Positions 47,562-57,324 of a stretch of DNA of 64,000 nucleotides are shown piece by piece. Source of the DNA: Pirellulimonas nuda. Lineage in GTDB: Bacteria > Planctomycetota > Planctomycetia > Pirellulales > Lacipirellulaceae. The stretch spans positions 3,286,001 to 3,350,000 of the forward strand of contig NZ_CP036291.1 of NCBI RefSeq assembly GCF_007750855.1. Direction: 5' to 3'. Both the position numbers and the translations under genes were made by a program. The notes under the pieces are model-generated. The model had not been told where the DNA came from. It did no database searches and worked only from the letters and a program-made list of their open reading frames with translations. The stretch's first letter is position 1. The number at the start of each line of letters is the position of its first letter.

Positions 47562-48060
47562 GCATCGGGTGCGGTAGGAGGGAGAACGAAAAACGCGACG
47601 ACGGCCCGATGGTGCTGGGCTATGGCACGGTGCGGCTCCCGTTTCAGTCGTACGCGAACGGCAAATGGCCGCCGCTGCCCAGTCACGTGATTCGCAGTCC
47701 CGCGTGGGCTGCTAGACAGTTCAAGTCGACGCCAGTCCAGCCGGTTCCAACCCCGGGGCCACTCTTAACAGCTTTCTTGCTTGAACGTTATCATTTTGAA
47801 ACTTTACAAACCGTGTTCGCTCAAAGCAATGAACTGCCCTGTAAAGGCGCCGAATCGCCCCACTTTTTTGACTCGGAGCACGCCCGCCATCGATCCAAAA
47901 CACGAAAAAAGGGGATTTAAGCCGCGTTCCACGAAAACCGCTCGCCGTTTGTAGGCGAAGTTCTTGGGTTTCTCGTCAAACGGTTGATTTTGGCGGCCGA
48001 TTGTCATTACAATTTAGTCAGCCTAGCGACAACTCTGTTTATCAGTGAGGGCAATAGACC
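47562..48060. other. Divergent intergenic region
   Basis: About 500 bp between the cytochrome gene (minus) and the GntR-LacI type regulator (plus). The right part (47780-48050) is clearly more AT-rich than the surroundings and must hold promoters for one or both directions. Confidence 0.55.
48000..48013. promoter_or_regulatory. Candidate operator dyad upstream of the regulator
   Basis: ATTGT-CATT-ACAAT, a perfect 5-bp dyad with a 4-bp spacer, 47 bp before the TTG start at 48061. A weak promoter (TTGATT at 47984, 17 bp, TTACAA) would overlap it. Its use by the adjacent regulator is only a guess. Confidence 0.3.
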
Positions 48061-49200
48061 TTGAGTTCATCGCGGAAACCCGCCGGTCGGCCGGCCGCCA
48101 AGCATCGTGAAGTGTTTCGACTGCTCGAAAAGGGGATCCGGTCCGGGCAGTACGGGCTCGGCTCGCAGCTCCCTACCGAAGCCATATTGGTCGAGCAGCT
48201 GGGATATTCCCGTCCGACCATTGCTCGTGCGATGCGCGACCTGCAGGACCTCGGGCTCATCGAGCGGCGGCCGGGGGCGGGTAGTTTTGTGAGACGCGGC
48301 TCCGCTAAGAAGAACGCCGCGGCGACGCTGGGACTACTGGTTCCAGAGCTGGGCTGCGGAGACATCTTCGATCCCATTTGCGCCCAGATCGCGCGCCGCG
48401 TGCAGCGCGAGCAGATCGGGCTGATGTGGGGAGACGCGGGCGCCTCGCAGCTGCACGCTACCGGCGGCGTCGGCCGCTTGGACGCCCACCCGGAAGCGGC
48501 GGTGCACGCAGCGGAAAGATTGATCGTCCAAGCCGTATCGGGCGTCTTCTTCGTCCCGTTGTCCGGTCCTGGGCTCGATGCGCAGACCAACCAGCACATC
48601 CTCAAACTCTTCGCCTCGGCCGGCGTGTCGGTTGTCTTGCTCGATCGCGACATTGAAGGGTTCCCGGCACGCAGCGAATTCGACCTCGTATCGGTCGACC
48701 ACCTGCAAGGCCAGTACCGGCTCACAGAGCACATTGTCGCCGCTGGCCATCGAAGAATTGTCTACCTGCAATGGCCGGGGCACACCGACTCGCTCCTCAA
48801 ACGCGTCTCCGGGATGCGCGCATGTCTGGCGGCTAGTGGCTGCGAAGGCCTGGTGATTAAGGGGGACGCAGCGGACACGCGGTTCATTGGCGATTTGATC
48901 GACGCCCACTCGCCCGACGTCATTATGTGCGAGAACGACATGGTCGCAACGCGCTTGATGCAGACCCTGGCCGGGCTGGACGTGAAGGTCCCGGCGGACC
49001 TCAGCGTCGCGGGCTTTAACGATATTTCACTCGCACAGCACCTGAGCGTCCCCCTGACCACCGTCCGCCAGCCCTGCCAAGACTTGGGCGACGCGGCGGT
49101 AGAAGCGATGCGTCTGCGTATCGAAGAACCGCGGCGGCCGCCCAGGACGATGTTGCTGGACGCGCAGCTGGCGGTGCGGGAGTCGGTCGCGCAGCGATAG
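48061..49200 (+). CDS. GntR-type DNA-binding protein with LacI-type sensor domain
   Basis: A 379-residue regulator starting at TTG 48061. Residues about 12-75 form a GntR winged helix (HREVFRLLEKGIRSGQYGLGSQLPTE, YSRPTIARAMRDLQDLGLIERRPGAGSFV). Residues about 90-375 form a periplasmic-binding-protein-like sensor of the LacI/GalR type (LGLLVPELGCGDIFDPI, GVFFVPLSG, VVLLDRDIEG, GHRRIVYLQ, DLSVAGFNDISLAQHLSVPLTTVRQP). This is the AraR arrangement and implies control by a sugar or sugar-like ligand. It is divergent from the cytochrome-DUF1501 operon, which is the natural target. Confidence 0.88.
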   Translation: MSSSRKPAGRPAAKHREVFRLLEKGIRSGQYGLGSQLPTEAILVEQLGYSRPTIARAMRDLQDLGLIERRPGAGSFVRRGSAKKNAAATLGLLVPELGCGDIFDPICAQIARRVQREQIGLMWGDAGASQLHATGGVGRLDAHPEAAVHAAERLIVQAVSGVFFVPLSGPGLDAQTNQHILKLFASAGVSVVLLDRDIEGFPARSEFDLVSVDHLQGQYRLTEHIVAAGHRRIVYLQWPGHTDSLLKRVSGMRACLAASGCEGLVIKGDAADTRFIGDLIDAHSPDVIMCENDMVATRLMQTLAGLDVKVPADLSVAGFNDISLAQHLSVPLTTVRQPCQDLGDAAVEAMRLRIEEPRRPPRTMLLDAQLAVRESVAQR

Positions 49201-49839
49201 ACAATGGCGTTGTCCGATTAGGTCATCGACGAACTGAGGCGCCGCGACCCCCCAGATCACACGGCGGATGGGTTGGGCCGCCGGGTTGTTGTTCCGCGGC
49301 GACCGACCCGGATGCCGAAAACCGACGGCGGATAGCCCACTCCTTGCTATCCGCGAGCCGCGTAAAAAACTGATTGCCAACCCCCGGAACCCCCGGGTTT
49401 CTCAACGTAGCACCACAATCGGGGCGTGCGTCGTGCCGGGAATGGATGTGATCGGCATCCTCCGGCTGGTGCGCTCGTCCGCCGCAAAGGTAAGAATCGC
49501 CGATCGCTCTACGCGGCGCATCCGTGCTCGAGGGGCCCACCTGCTGCTGGGGAGGTGGTTTAGCCAGGCTGTGCGGACGCCCGCGTGCTTCGGCCGGGCC
49601 CTCTGCGGAGGGTCCCGTGTCCTGAGTTTGTGTTGACATATTGGATTGGATTTGTTAGCTTCTTTCGGAGGCGGAAAATCGGTTTGCCAGCCGTGTCGCG
49701 ATACACACGCGTCACTGCGTGACTGGCAACTGCTCGTCCTCTTATGGCCTGAGGTAAGGGTCGGTGGTTCATCCCTGCCGCGTCCTTTGCACGGGTAAGC
49801 TCTCGGCGGTCTCTTTCGTCTCTGATTCCCTCTCGTTCG
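49201..49839. other. Intergenic region before a DUF1559 gene
   Basis: About 640 bp without a recognised gene. A possible promoter lies at 49633-49661: TTGACA, 17-bp spacer, TAGCTT; the -10 match is poor. The remainder shows nothing identifiable. Confidence 0.45.
49633..49661 (+). promoter_or_regulatory. Candidate sigma-70-like promoter
   Basis: A consensus -35 TTGACA is followed after 17 bp by TAGCTT. This is about 180 bp before the DUF1559 start. The perfect -35 is notable, but the -10 matches only three of six positions. Confidence 0.3.
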
Positions 49840-50943
49840 ATGATGAGGCCTCACGTGCGCAAGCAGCATGTTAGAAATTGCAAAGCGTTCACCCTGGTTG
49901 AGTTGCTGGTGGTGATTGCTATCATCGGGGTCCTGGTTGCCCTGTTGCTGCCTGCGGTTCAGAGCGCACGCGAAGCAGCCAGACGAACTCAGTGCATCAA
50001 TCAGGTGAAGCAGCTGATGCTCGCCATGCAGAACCATGTCGGTGCACGGAAGGTGTTCCCCAGCGGCGGCTTTGTGTCCAACCCGGATCTGATCGACTAC
50101 ATGTCGGGCGGCAAGCCCGCGGGGCCGAAGACGCAGGGGCTTAGCTGGGCATTTCAGCTGCTTCCGTACATCGAAGAAGACGCGCTGCACTCGGCGCCCC
50201 AAAACAGCGGGGCGACCACCCGCCAGGCCATTACTGATCTGCTAGAAAACAGCAAGGTTGACGGCTTTTATTGCCCTTCTCGCCGCGGTCCTACCAGGAA
50301 CAGCCACCCCGACAGGAACACCCAGAACTGGTTGATCGATTACGCCGCGGCCCACGCCGACTTTACACGATCGGACATCGGCGACGCCACCTTTGATATG
50401 ATGCTTGAAGACGCCCGCTGGTGCAAAGCCCGGTTCGTGTGGGCCGGCTTGGTAAACTTCAACCCTTTTGGCAGCGAGGTCAAACGTCCGGTGCTCACTC
50501 CGAGTGATCCGAGACGAGATTATGTCGGCTACTGGGGCGTCATCGTGCGTAGCAACGGCAACACGGCCCAGCGGTTCTACACCCCTATCACGTTCGCAAG
50601 GATAACAGACGGTTCGTCAAAAACTATTGTCCTTGGCGAGAAGCGCCTGCAGCCTTCTGAGTACGACACGGGCAATTTTGAAGATGATGACAAAGGATGG
50701 TCCGACGGCTGGGATTGGGACGTCATCCGCTATGGTCTGTGCCAACCCGAGCAAGACGGCATGAACAATCCGCCAACGGGTCAGGGAAACTCGATCAGGG
50801 CAAGCACCTTTGGCAGCGCTCACAGCGGCGTCTTCACTGCCGGCTTCGCGGACGGTTCTGCACGGGGGATGGAGTACGACATCGAGCCCGAACTGTTCAA
50901 CCGACTGTGCCATCGGGCGGACGGTGAAATCGTTTCCCCATAA
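49840..50943 (+). CDS. DUF1559 protein with pilin-like N-terminus, third copy
   Basis: A 367-residue product. The pilin-like segment [26 protein letters not shown] follows a basic leader (MMRPHVRKQHVRNCK), and [13 protein letters not shown] comes next. DUF1559 blocks such as RITDGSSKTIVLGEKR and the C-terminal SAHSGVFTAGFADGSARGM are present. A second in-frame ATG follows the first and could also be used. Unlike the other three copies in the window, no carboxypeptidase-regulatory-like lipoprotein gene is next to it. Confidence 0.88.
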   Translation: MMRPHVRKQHVRNCKAFTLVELLVVIAIIGVLVALLLPAVQSAREAARRTQCINQVKQLMLAMQNHVGARKVFPSGGFVSNPDLIDYMSGGKPAGPKTQGLSWAFQLLPYIEEDALHSAPQNSGATTRQAITDLLENSKVDGFYCPSRRGPTRNSHPDRNTQNWLIDYAAAHADFTRSDIGDATFDMMLEDARWCKARFVWAGLVNFNPFGSEVKRPVLTPSDPRRDYVGYWGVIVRSNGNTAQRFYTPITFARITDGSSKTIVLGEKRLQPSEYDTGNFEDDDKGWSDGWDWDVIRYGLCQPEQDGMNNPPTGQGNSIRASTFGSAHSGVFTAGFADGSARGMEYDIEPELFNRLCHRADGEIVSP

Positions 50944-51458
50944 GCTGGCATATTGCAATTGCCGTGTGCCCCCGGCCTGTCGCTGTTGGCGTGACGGGGG
51001 GAGGCAGAGGCCGTGGACGAACCGTTCTTGCTGATCGACACCGCGGGAATCCGCTAGAACCGGGAGGGGGCGCCGACCGGTCTCCTCGACAAGCGGGGGT
51101 TGCCGGCTCGGCGGTGTTGGTCCACTGCCAGTCGACAAAAACCCGATTCGGCACAAACCGATGTCAGCCGGCGGACGCTGCGGGGTCGCGACAACCGCCA
51201 GCGGTTGCAAAGCGGCGGCGGCTCCTAAGGATCAAGCCAAGTGCGACCTGCGCGCCCCCGACGTCGAGAGCCGGCTTTCGATGAGCGCGAAACCGGTCCA
51301 GGGAGTCGAACGGCTGCTCGACGCGGTTGGCGCCGAAAAGGACGCGCAACCCGGCGCCGACGGTGGCGCACGCATCGTCACCTCGACTCCGGCCCGCTTC
51401 GCGAGCCTGTAGCCGGCGCTGAGGCGAAAGCTTGCACCGGCCCCGCGGATAGGCCGCC
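50944..51458. other. Non-coding region before the slipin fragment
   Basis: About 500 bp with no family similarity in any frame. It includes the place where the C-terminal part of the minus-strand slipin should lie, but that part is not recognisable. Confidence 0.45.
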
Positions 51459-51683
51459 TCGCGCGGTGACCGACACAGCCTCCAGACCCAGGTCCACCGC
51501 GCGGCGACGCATGGTCTCCGCAAACTCTTCCGTCACGGCGTCCTTGTCCGCCAGGAACGCGTCGAGTTCGCGCGTCGCCACGACCGCACGCAACGCAAGC
51601 TGCGCCTCGCGGTAGATGGAGTGCGCCACGCCGTCGGCCACAGTGACCGACTTGCGTGCATCAACCACGCGGTACGTAGGGTT
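51459..51683 (-). pseudogene. Slipin/stomatin (SPFH, band 7) fragment
   Basis: On the minus strand 75 codons read YRVVDARKSVTVADGVAHSI, EAQLALRAVVATRELDAFLA and RRRAVDLGLEAVSV. This is the central SPFH segment of slipins, where YxVxDPxKAV is followed by LRxVVGxxxLDELL. Upstream sequence (N-terminal membrane hairpin) and downstream sequence (ILPGEM and coiled coil) are both missing. The N-terminal break lies about 145 bp from the start of an IS5-like remnant, so insertion of that element is the likely cause. Confidence 0.6.
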
Positions 51684-51827
51684 TGCTGATTTACTCTTTC
51701 TTCCTTGGTTCATCGCCGAAAAGGGCTTTTCTGTTGTCATTGGCCGCGTGGTTTTTTGGGCAGAGTCGTCGGAAGCTGTGCGGCAGTCGGGCCCGACTGG
51801 GCCTATTTCTCTAGCCCCGGTGACCGG

Positions 51828-52815
51828 ATGTACCGCCGCACAGAGCCTCGTCAGTTGGAGTTCCCGGACTTCTATCTCCCTTTCAGCGGCCGCTTGGACC
51901 CGGAGAATCGCTGGGTGGCGTTGGCGAGGCTCGTCCCTTGCTAACTTGCCGAGGCGATTTATCATCACTCGTTGTGCGAAGACGCCGGCCAGCCGATCGT
52001 GCCAGGCTGCACGGCGCTTGGCGCGCTGCTCATCAAGGAACGAATGGGGCTGACCGACCGCGAAACGGTCGAAGCGATCCGGGAGAATCCGTATTTGCAG
52101 TTCTTCATTGGCTTGGAAGAGTTTACGCAAGAGCGTCCGTTTGACGCCTCGACGATGGTCGATTTTCGCAAGCGGTTTGGCGAAGAGGGCATCCAGAAAA
52201 TCGCCGAAGCGATTGCGCTGGCCGCGTTGCCCAAGAGCGTCGCGAGCAACGCGGACCCCAACAATGCCGACGCGGACAACCACGATCCCTACAAGCCTGA
52301 CGAAGGCGTCGCGACGCCTCCCCCGGACCACGCTCCCGGCGCCCCGGCCCATCGCGGCCAGTTGATCGCCGACGCCACCTCCGCGCCGGCCGACATCCGT
52401 TATCCGACGGACGCCAGTCTGCTCAACGAAGCGCGGGAGAAGACCGACGCGATCATCGACGCGTTGCACCGGCCGCTGGTGGGCAAGCAGCCGCGACCGC
52501 GGACGTACCGCCAGAAAGCGCGTCGCGTGTTTGTCGGCTTCGCCAAGAAGAAGCAGCCAGGCCGCCACGCGATCCGCCGGGGCGAACCGCCAGCAACTCG
52601 GCTTTTTGGCCCGAAATTTGAGGGCGATCGACCGTCTGCTGGAGCACCCCGACGCGGCGCCGCTCTCCAGCCTGAGTCGGCGGACCTACAAGAGCCTGTT
52701 GGTCGCGCGTGAACTCTATCGCCAGCAGCAAGAGATGTACGATCAGCGGACGCAACGCATCGACGACCGTATTGTGAGTCTCTCGCAACCGGCGCGAAGA
52801 GCAGTTACGCGACGG
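51828..52815 (+). pseudogene. IS5-family (DUF772) transposase remnant
   Basis: From ATG 51828 the frame reads MYRRTEPRQLEFPDFYLPFS and GRLDPENRWVALARLVPC and hits a TAA at 51942-51944. The same frame continues with GALLIKERMGLTDRETVEAI, NPYLQFFIGLEEF and LIADATSAPADIRYPTDASL. Near 52570 it slips into another frame with LARNLRAIDRLLE and YRQQQEMYDQRTQRIDDRIVSLSQP. The C-terminal catalytic part is absent after about 52815. With one stop codon, one frameshift and one truncation, it is dead. It is a different family from the DUF772 remnant at 37.7 kb. Confidence 0.75.
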
Positions 52816-52967
52816 GGTGTGAACGGTTACGCAGCCTACCCGAGCCGGAATTCACCAACAGATTCCGGTGAGGAAGCAAAAACCGAAAGCGACCTGGAGA
52901 AATCTGCCCCGCTCTCCCCAGGCCGCTTTCAGCGGGACTGGATATCTGGAGTTGCTACAAAGATCGA

Positions 52968-54467
52968 CTAGTTGCGGCGAAGCAATCCGGCCAACACCCC
53001 GGTCAATGCGATCAAGACCAAAGCGGTCGGCTCGGGCACGGCAGCGCCGACGACGGGAGCGGGAGGAGCCCCGAAGTTGGCCCGCCACGCATTGTAATCC
53101 GCGGCGTCAACCACGCCGGGGCTAGCGGTCTCGTTCGGGATACTAGCTCCGCCCAGGGTATCCCGCCACACGGTGTAATCGGCCGCGTCAACCGCGCCGT
53201 CGTTGTTGTAGTCGCCGGCGAGACCAAGGTTAAAGATAGCGAGGTCGTCGGCGTCGACGTCGCCGTCGTTGTCGTTGTCGCCGTCAAAAAACGTGGCGCC
53301 CGACAAGCCCATGTTGCCCATGGCCAGCGCTTTGTCGGCCGCGTCCACGACGCCGTCGATGTTAAAGTCGCCCGGGGCGGCGATCCCGAACCGCAGCGAC
53401 TTGACGCCCAGCTTAAGGTTGGCCGCATTGTCGATGACATACCCGGTTGGATTGGTAATCGGATTGTCGACACTGAAATTGGCGTTGGATGAGTAAGCGG
53501 ACGGTTCTCGCGAAAAGTTGGTGAACTCATCAAAGTTGCCGCCCGGACCATCGTATTGCCCGTTGTAGCGGGCAATTGCCAGGTAGATGTAGTCGACTTG
53601 CGTGGTCGCAAACTCGGCCTGGTTGTTCGCGGAAGCAGCGCCGTTGGCATTGAACGTGCCGTCCTGGACTCGCACCCCACCAACACTGTTGGCAACCCGA
53701 GTTTCCATGTCGGTGCCACCCGGTTGGGGACGGAACAAGATGGCGGCTTCGTAGGAGCGGTCCAGGAAGTTGTTCGTTTCGTTCCCGCCGACCGGGTTAT
53801 TGAGCGGCGCGCCGAAACCTACAACGTCACTCTTATCCCAGTGGGCTTCGCGGAAATACTCCGCACTGTTTGAGGCGCCAGCAGCGGTCCGTGTCTGGCC
53901 TTGCATGGACCGCTCCGTTGCGTCAGTTCGGAGTTCATAAGAAACTTCCTGCCGAAACGTGTCGTTACTTGTGCCGTCAAAGCCTAAGAACTGACTGCCA
54001 TTCCCTTCGACACCGGCGGCGAAGCGGTACTTGAGTGCGTTGCCTCCATCGGCGAAATCGCCGAAGTGCTCCATCACCATATACACGTTTGAGCCGGCTG
54101 GAACCTGAAGAGGTGAAGCGGGGCGGAAGACAACGCCCTGGTAGTTTGCGGGGGGGCCGCCGCTGAACGACCCCGACTCTCCCGGGGTAAAGGGTTTAAT
54201 GTAGAGTGCCTCGTCGTTCGTGCCGGTGATAAAGTTGCGTCCGGTGGAACCAATCTCCGGCGCCTTGCCCGCGCCGACGGCGGAGAACTCCCATCCATTG
54301 ATAGGGCTGCCGGGAGCGCCGACGCTGCCCGCCTCAAAGTTGATCGCCACCAAATCGACGGCGAAACAAACCTGGCAGCTTAGGCCTACTAAACCCGCTG
54401 CAATTCCTAGACAAACGCGATGAAATGCTACATAGAAAGTCACGGCAGGCCTCTTAGGAAGATGCAA
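52968..54467 (-). CDS. Dockerin and PEP-CTERM surface protein
   Basis: A 499-residue exported protein with a signal peptide (about 15-36, GIAAGLVGLSCQVCFA). A large beta-rich N-terminal part with INGWEFSAVG and FRPASPLQVPAGSNVYMVMEHFGDF is of no recognised family. From about residue 360 come several dockerin-like calcium loops (GDFNIDGVVDAADKALAMGN, DNDNDGDVDADDLAIFN, GDYNNDGAVDAADYTVWRDTLGG, VVDAADYNAWRANFG). The C-terminus VPEPTALVLIALTGVLAGLLRRN is a PEP-CTERM signal. At least four calcium loops are more than the usual two. It is the only gene on the minus strand in this part. Confidence 0.85.
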   Translation of the reverse strand: MHLPKRPAVTFYVAFHRVCLGIAAGLVGLSCQVCFAVDLVAINFEAGSVGAPGSPINGWEFSAVGAGKAPEIGSTGRNFITGTNDEALYIKPFTPGESGSFSGGPPANYQGVVFRPASPLQVPAGSNVYMVMEHFGDFADGGNALKYRFAAGVEGNGSQFLGFDGTSNDTFRQEVSYELRTDATERSMQGQTRTAAGASNSAEYFREAHWDKSDVVGFGAPLNNPVGGNETNNFLDRSYEAAILFRPQPGGTDMETRVANSVGGVRVQDGTFNANGAASANNQAEFATTQVDYIYLAIARYNGQYDGPGGNFDEFTNFSREPSAYSSNANFSVDNPITNPTGYVIDNAANLKLGVKSLRFGIAAPGDFNIDGVVDAADKALAMGNMGLSGATFFDGDNDNDGDVDADDLAIFNLGLAGDYNNDGAVDAADYTVWRDTLGGASIPNETASPGVVDAADYNAWRANFGAPPAPVVGAAVPEPTALVLIALTGVLAGLLRRN

Positions 54468-55355
54468 GTAAAAATGGACCGATAGCCTGGGTGGCTATCC
54501 GATAACACGCGAATCCAGCCCTCCTGGCCCAGCCTACTCAAGTGCCCGATGCACAAAAAAGAGACTCAAGAGCTGCAGATGCCGCCGAAACTCAGAAGCC
54601 GGAATCAGCACACGCTTGGTTTGCTTCACCGGCACCTGTACGCACTGTAACCGTCCGAATTTGGCTGGTGCAGCGAAGCTATTTGTAAGCACAACTTACG
54701 GAAAAGTTTGTACCGCTAAAGAGCCGCTAGGGTAGCTCGACTAGCCCCCGCTTGTCAAGCGATTTTTACGCCGCGGTTTGATTTTCTGCCTAAAGATGGG
54801 TGAAGGCTCGGGAAACACTGAGGCATGGCTGTTCTGCTCATCCCGCGGGATGGCCGCTGCAAGAACCCGAAATCGAGTGCCTATTCGTTCACAAACAGTC
54901 GTCAAATGCATTGACAAGTGCCGTTCGGCTTGCCATTGTGCTGGACGGAATTGTAGCCACGTCTCCCACTTCTGCCACGGCGGGTCGTTCTTGTGGCGGC
55001 GGATGCATTCTAGGTGAGTTTCCGACGAGTCCCTGCTCTGCGTTCTTATCCAATCCACGGCATTTCGATGGCGAACCGTACTACCTCGGGCGGTCCCTTG
55101 CAGTCGTTTGACGGCGGAGACGGGGACGTTCCAGCTTGCCACGTCGGAGCGCAGGAGACTGGCGGTCGTCCGTATGGCGACGGGTGGCTCGACTTCGGAG
55201 TTCGGGTTCACGAGGCGTGCCCCGCCCACGTCCGCGAGCTTTACAAGCAGAATCACGAACAGCCGGCCTTTGCGCAGCCGCTGGCGATCCGCAAAAAGCA
55301 CCTCCCCCTGCGTCGCTGTCAGATTCTGCCTACGTCCCTGTTGGAGCGACGACGC
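54468..55355. other. Long intergenic region between divergent genes
   Basis: About 890 bp, AT-richer in its first third, which probably holds the promoter of the minus-strand dockerin gene. Open frames on both strands (minus 54741-55301, plus from 55014) have no family similarity. Nothing more is identified. Confidence 0.45.
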
Positions 55356-56501
55356 ATGACCGGCTCACCGACTTCCTGCCCCGCGCAAGCCCCTGCACGT
55401 GCGTTCACGCTGGTAGAGCTCCTGGTCGTCATCGCGATCATCGGCATCCTGGTCGCGCTGCTGCTCCCTGCGGTGCAGTCGGCACGCGAGGCCGCAAGGC
55501 GTACGTCCTGCGTCAACGGCATGCGCCAGCTCGGCATCTCGCTGCACAACTACCACAACTCGCACAACATTTTTCCGAGCAACGTCAACCACATCCACGG
55601 GGCCCTCGCCGGCCAACGCGACTTTGCCTCGCACATGCTGCTCTTGGCGCCCTACCTTGAAGAGGCGGCGCTCACCGACAAGATCGACTTCTGCAAGCCG
55701 GGTTCACCCGGCTGCATCCGTCCGGGGGACCAACTCCTCGGCAACCTCCCGATCAGGCAGTTTGTTGTCCCGATCTTGCAGTGCCCCTCGGACGACAAGT
55801 CCGGCCTCGTGAACCCGTTGGACGGCGTCACCTCGTGGGCTTCGCTGGCGTCCCCCGGGCAGGTCGCGACCACCAACTACGCGGGCTCGATGGGGTCGCA
55901 AGTGATGGAGTCGTTCGCCGGATTTCGACTATCGACCGTCGTTCCCAGCGGTGGCGCCCAGCACGACCCCGACCGAGACGGCGAAGACTGGTTCAATCAG
56001 AACTACAACGCGTCCCGCCCCTGCGGCACGGGCCCACGCAACGTCCGCGCAGGAACCAACATCCGCGGCGACTGCGCCGACGCGAGCACGATCTCCGGAG
56101 TCTTCGCGCGGGCAACGTGGTCGGCAAAGATTTCGCAGATTACCGACGGTACTTCCAGCACGATCGCCATCGGCGAGATACTCCCCGCATCGTCGGCATT
56201 CCAATGGATCCGCGGCTGGACCCTCTCGGAGGGCCTGTGGTTCGCGACGACCGCCCCTATCAATTTCGAGACCGACAAAGACAACGCCCCCAAGGTCGCG
56301 GGTGGCGTGACCGTCATGCCGGGGCACAACTGGGAGCTCGACTTCAACACCGCGATGGGGTTTAAGTCCCGGCACCCGGGGGGCGCCAACTTCGTGTTTG
56401 CGGATGGCTCCACGCATTTCCTGACCGACTCGATCGACTACACCACCTACCAGCGGCTCGGCGCCCGCAATGATGGCGAACCCACGGGGTTTGGGGAATG
56501 A
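55356..56501 (+). CDS. DUF1559 protein with pilin-like N-terminus, fourth copy
   Basis: ATG 55356 follows TTGGAG and gives a 381-residue product; the frame is open 340 bp further upstream, but that part has no DUF1559 counterpart. [26 protein letters not shown] and [16 protein letters not shown] form the N-terminal helix. [16 protein letters not shown] and [19 protein letters not shown] complete the family pattern. Its stop overlaps the ATG of a lipoprotein gene by four bases (ATGA), so the two are translated together. Confidence 0.9.
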   Translation: MTGSPTSCPAQAPARAFTLVELLVVIAIIGILVALLLPAVQSAREAARRTSCVNGMRQLGISLHNYHNSHNIFPSNVNHIHGALAGQRDFASHMLLLAPYLEEAALTDKIDFCKPGSPGCIRPGDQLLGNLPIRQFVVPILQCPSDDKSGLVNPLDGVTSWASLASPGQVATTNYAGSMGSQVMESFAGFRLSTVVPSGGAQHDPDRDGEDWFNQNYNASRPCGTGPRNVRAGTNIRGDCADASTISGVFARATWSAKISQITDGTSSTIAIGEILPASSAFQWIRGWTLSEGLWFATTAPINFETDKDNAPKVAGGVTVMPGHNWELDFNTAMGFKSRHPGGANFVFADGSTHFLTDSIDYTTYQRLGARNDGEPTGFGE

Positions 56502-56980
56502 GCGGCTTGAACCCCCCAGCGGCGCGGATATCCGGGCGCGGCGGGCGCTGGCGTCCCGCCCAAGCCGCACTCTGCCACGGCGTGCTGCTCCTGCTCTTGA
56601 CCGGGGGGTGTGGGGCGCCCCAGACGGGTCCAAACACGCATCCGGTGACCGGGAGCGTGATCTATCAGGGGAAGCCGGCCGCCGCGGTGACGCTCACCTT
56701 CTCGCCGAAAGGCGAGGGGTTCACTACCCAGGCGGTCACCGACCGGGCGGGGAGATTCACCGTCGCCACGTACTACGACATGGGGAAGAAGAGCAAGCCG
56801 GGCATGGTCGCCGGCGCCTACCTCGTCACCGCGATCAAGCTCGACACGGCGTCCATCACCTCAACGATGTCGGCCCCCAAGGACTTGTTGCCACGCAAGT
56901 ACGGCACTACCGAGACATCCGGACTTACCGCCGAGGTGATCCTCGGAAAAGAGAACGTGGTCAACCTGAACTTGGAGTAG
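56498..56980 (+). CDS. Carboxypeptidase-regulatory-like lipoprotein, coupled to DUF1559
   Basis: A 160-residue lipoprotein. A long basic leader precedes the hydrophobic stretch and lipobox TGGC ([15 protein letters not shown]). A single carboxypeptidase-regulatory-like beta-sandwich follows: [38 protein letters not shown] and [18 protein letters not shown]. The overlap ATGA with the DUF1559 stop shows that it is made together with that protein. It is the intact counterpart of the broken gene near 19.9 kb. It is probably anchored by lipid in the periplasm or outer membrane. Confidence 0.8.
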   Translation: MSGLNPPAARISGRGGRWRPAQAALCHGVLLLLLTGGCGAPQTGPNTHPVTGSVIYQGKPAAAVTLTFSPKGEGFTTQAVTDRAGRFTVATYYDMGKKSKPGMVAGAYLVTAIKLDTASITSTMSAPKDLLPRKYGTTETSGLTAEVILGKENVVNLNLE

Positions 56981-57324
56981 CGGTCGATATCGATTTTTCG
57001 CAGTTGCGGTTGAGTTATACGCATTCTCGCTTGAAGTAGCGTGCCTTCTATTGCGCCCTCCTATCTCGCCCATCACATGACGAAGGATGGGGCACGCGGG
57101 TCGAGCCCAACAAGGTTGGCGCCTTGGCAGCGCGTGGCTTGCCTGAGCGTGAACCCGCTTCCGTCTTACCGGGGCCCTCCCTTCAAGTGGATTGCGACGT
57201 GACGGTCCTCCGCCGCCTCCGACTGGATGTTGCGATTATTGTGGTCCGGTTCCCGCCCCGTGGGGTATAACCACGGTAGCCGTACCACCCAGCTATCCTT
57301 GCGCACGCACGCGATGGGGCTTGT
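56981..57324. other. Intergenic region before the TPR-peptidase gene
   Basis: About 340 bp with no recognised gene or clear terminator; the promoter of the following gene set is expected here. Confidence 0.4.

Noticed and set aside
51684..52568. Continuation of the slipin frame across the IS5-like remnant on the minus strand.
   Set aside because: Beyond 51683 the translation is antisense to the transposase remnant and no longer matches SPFH proteins.
54741..55301. Minus-strand 186-codon frame upstream of a DUF1559 gene.
   Set aside because: No family similarity, no ribosome site, and unusual Trp/Arg/His-rich composition; treated as non-coding.
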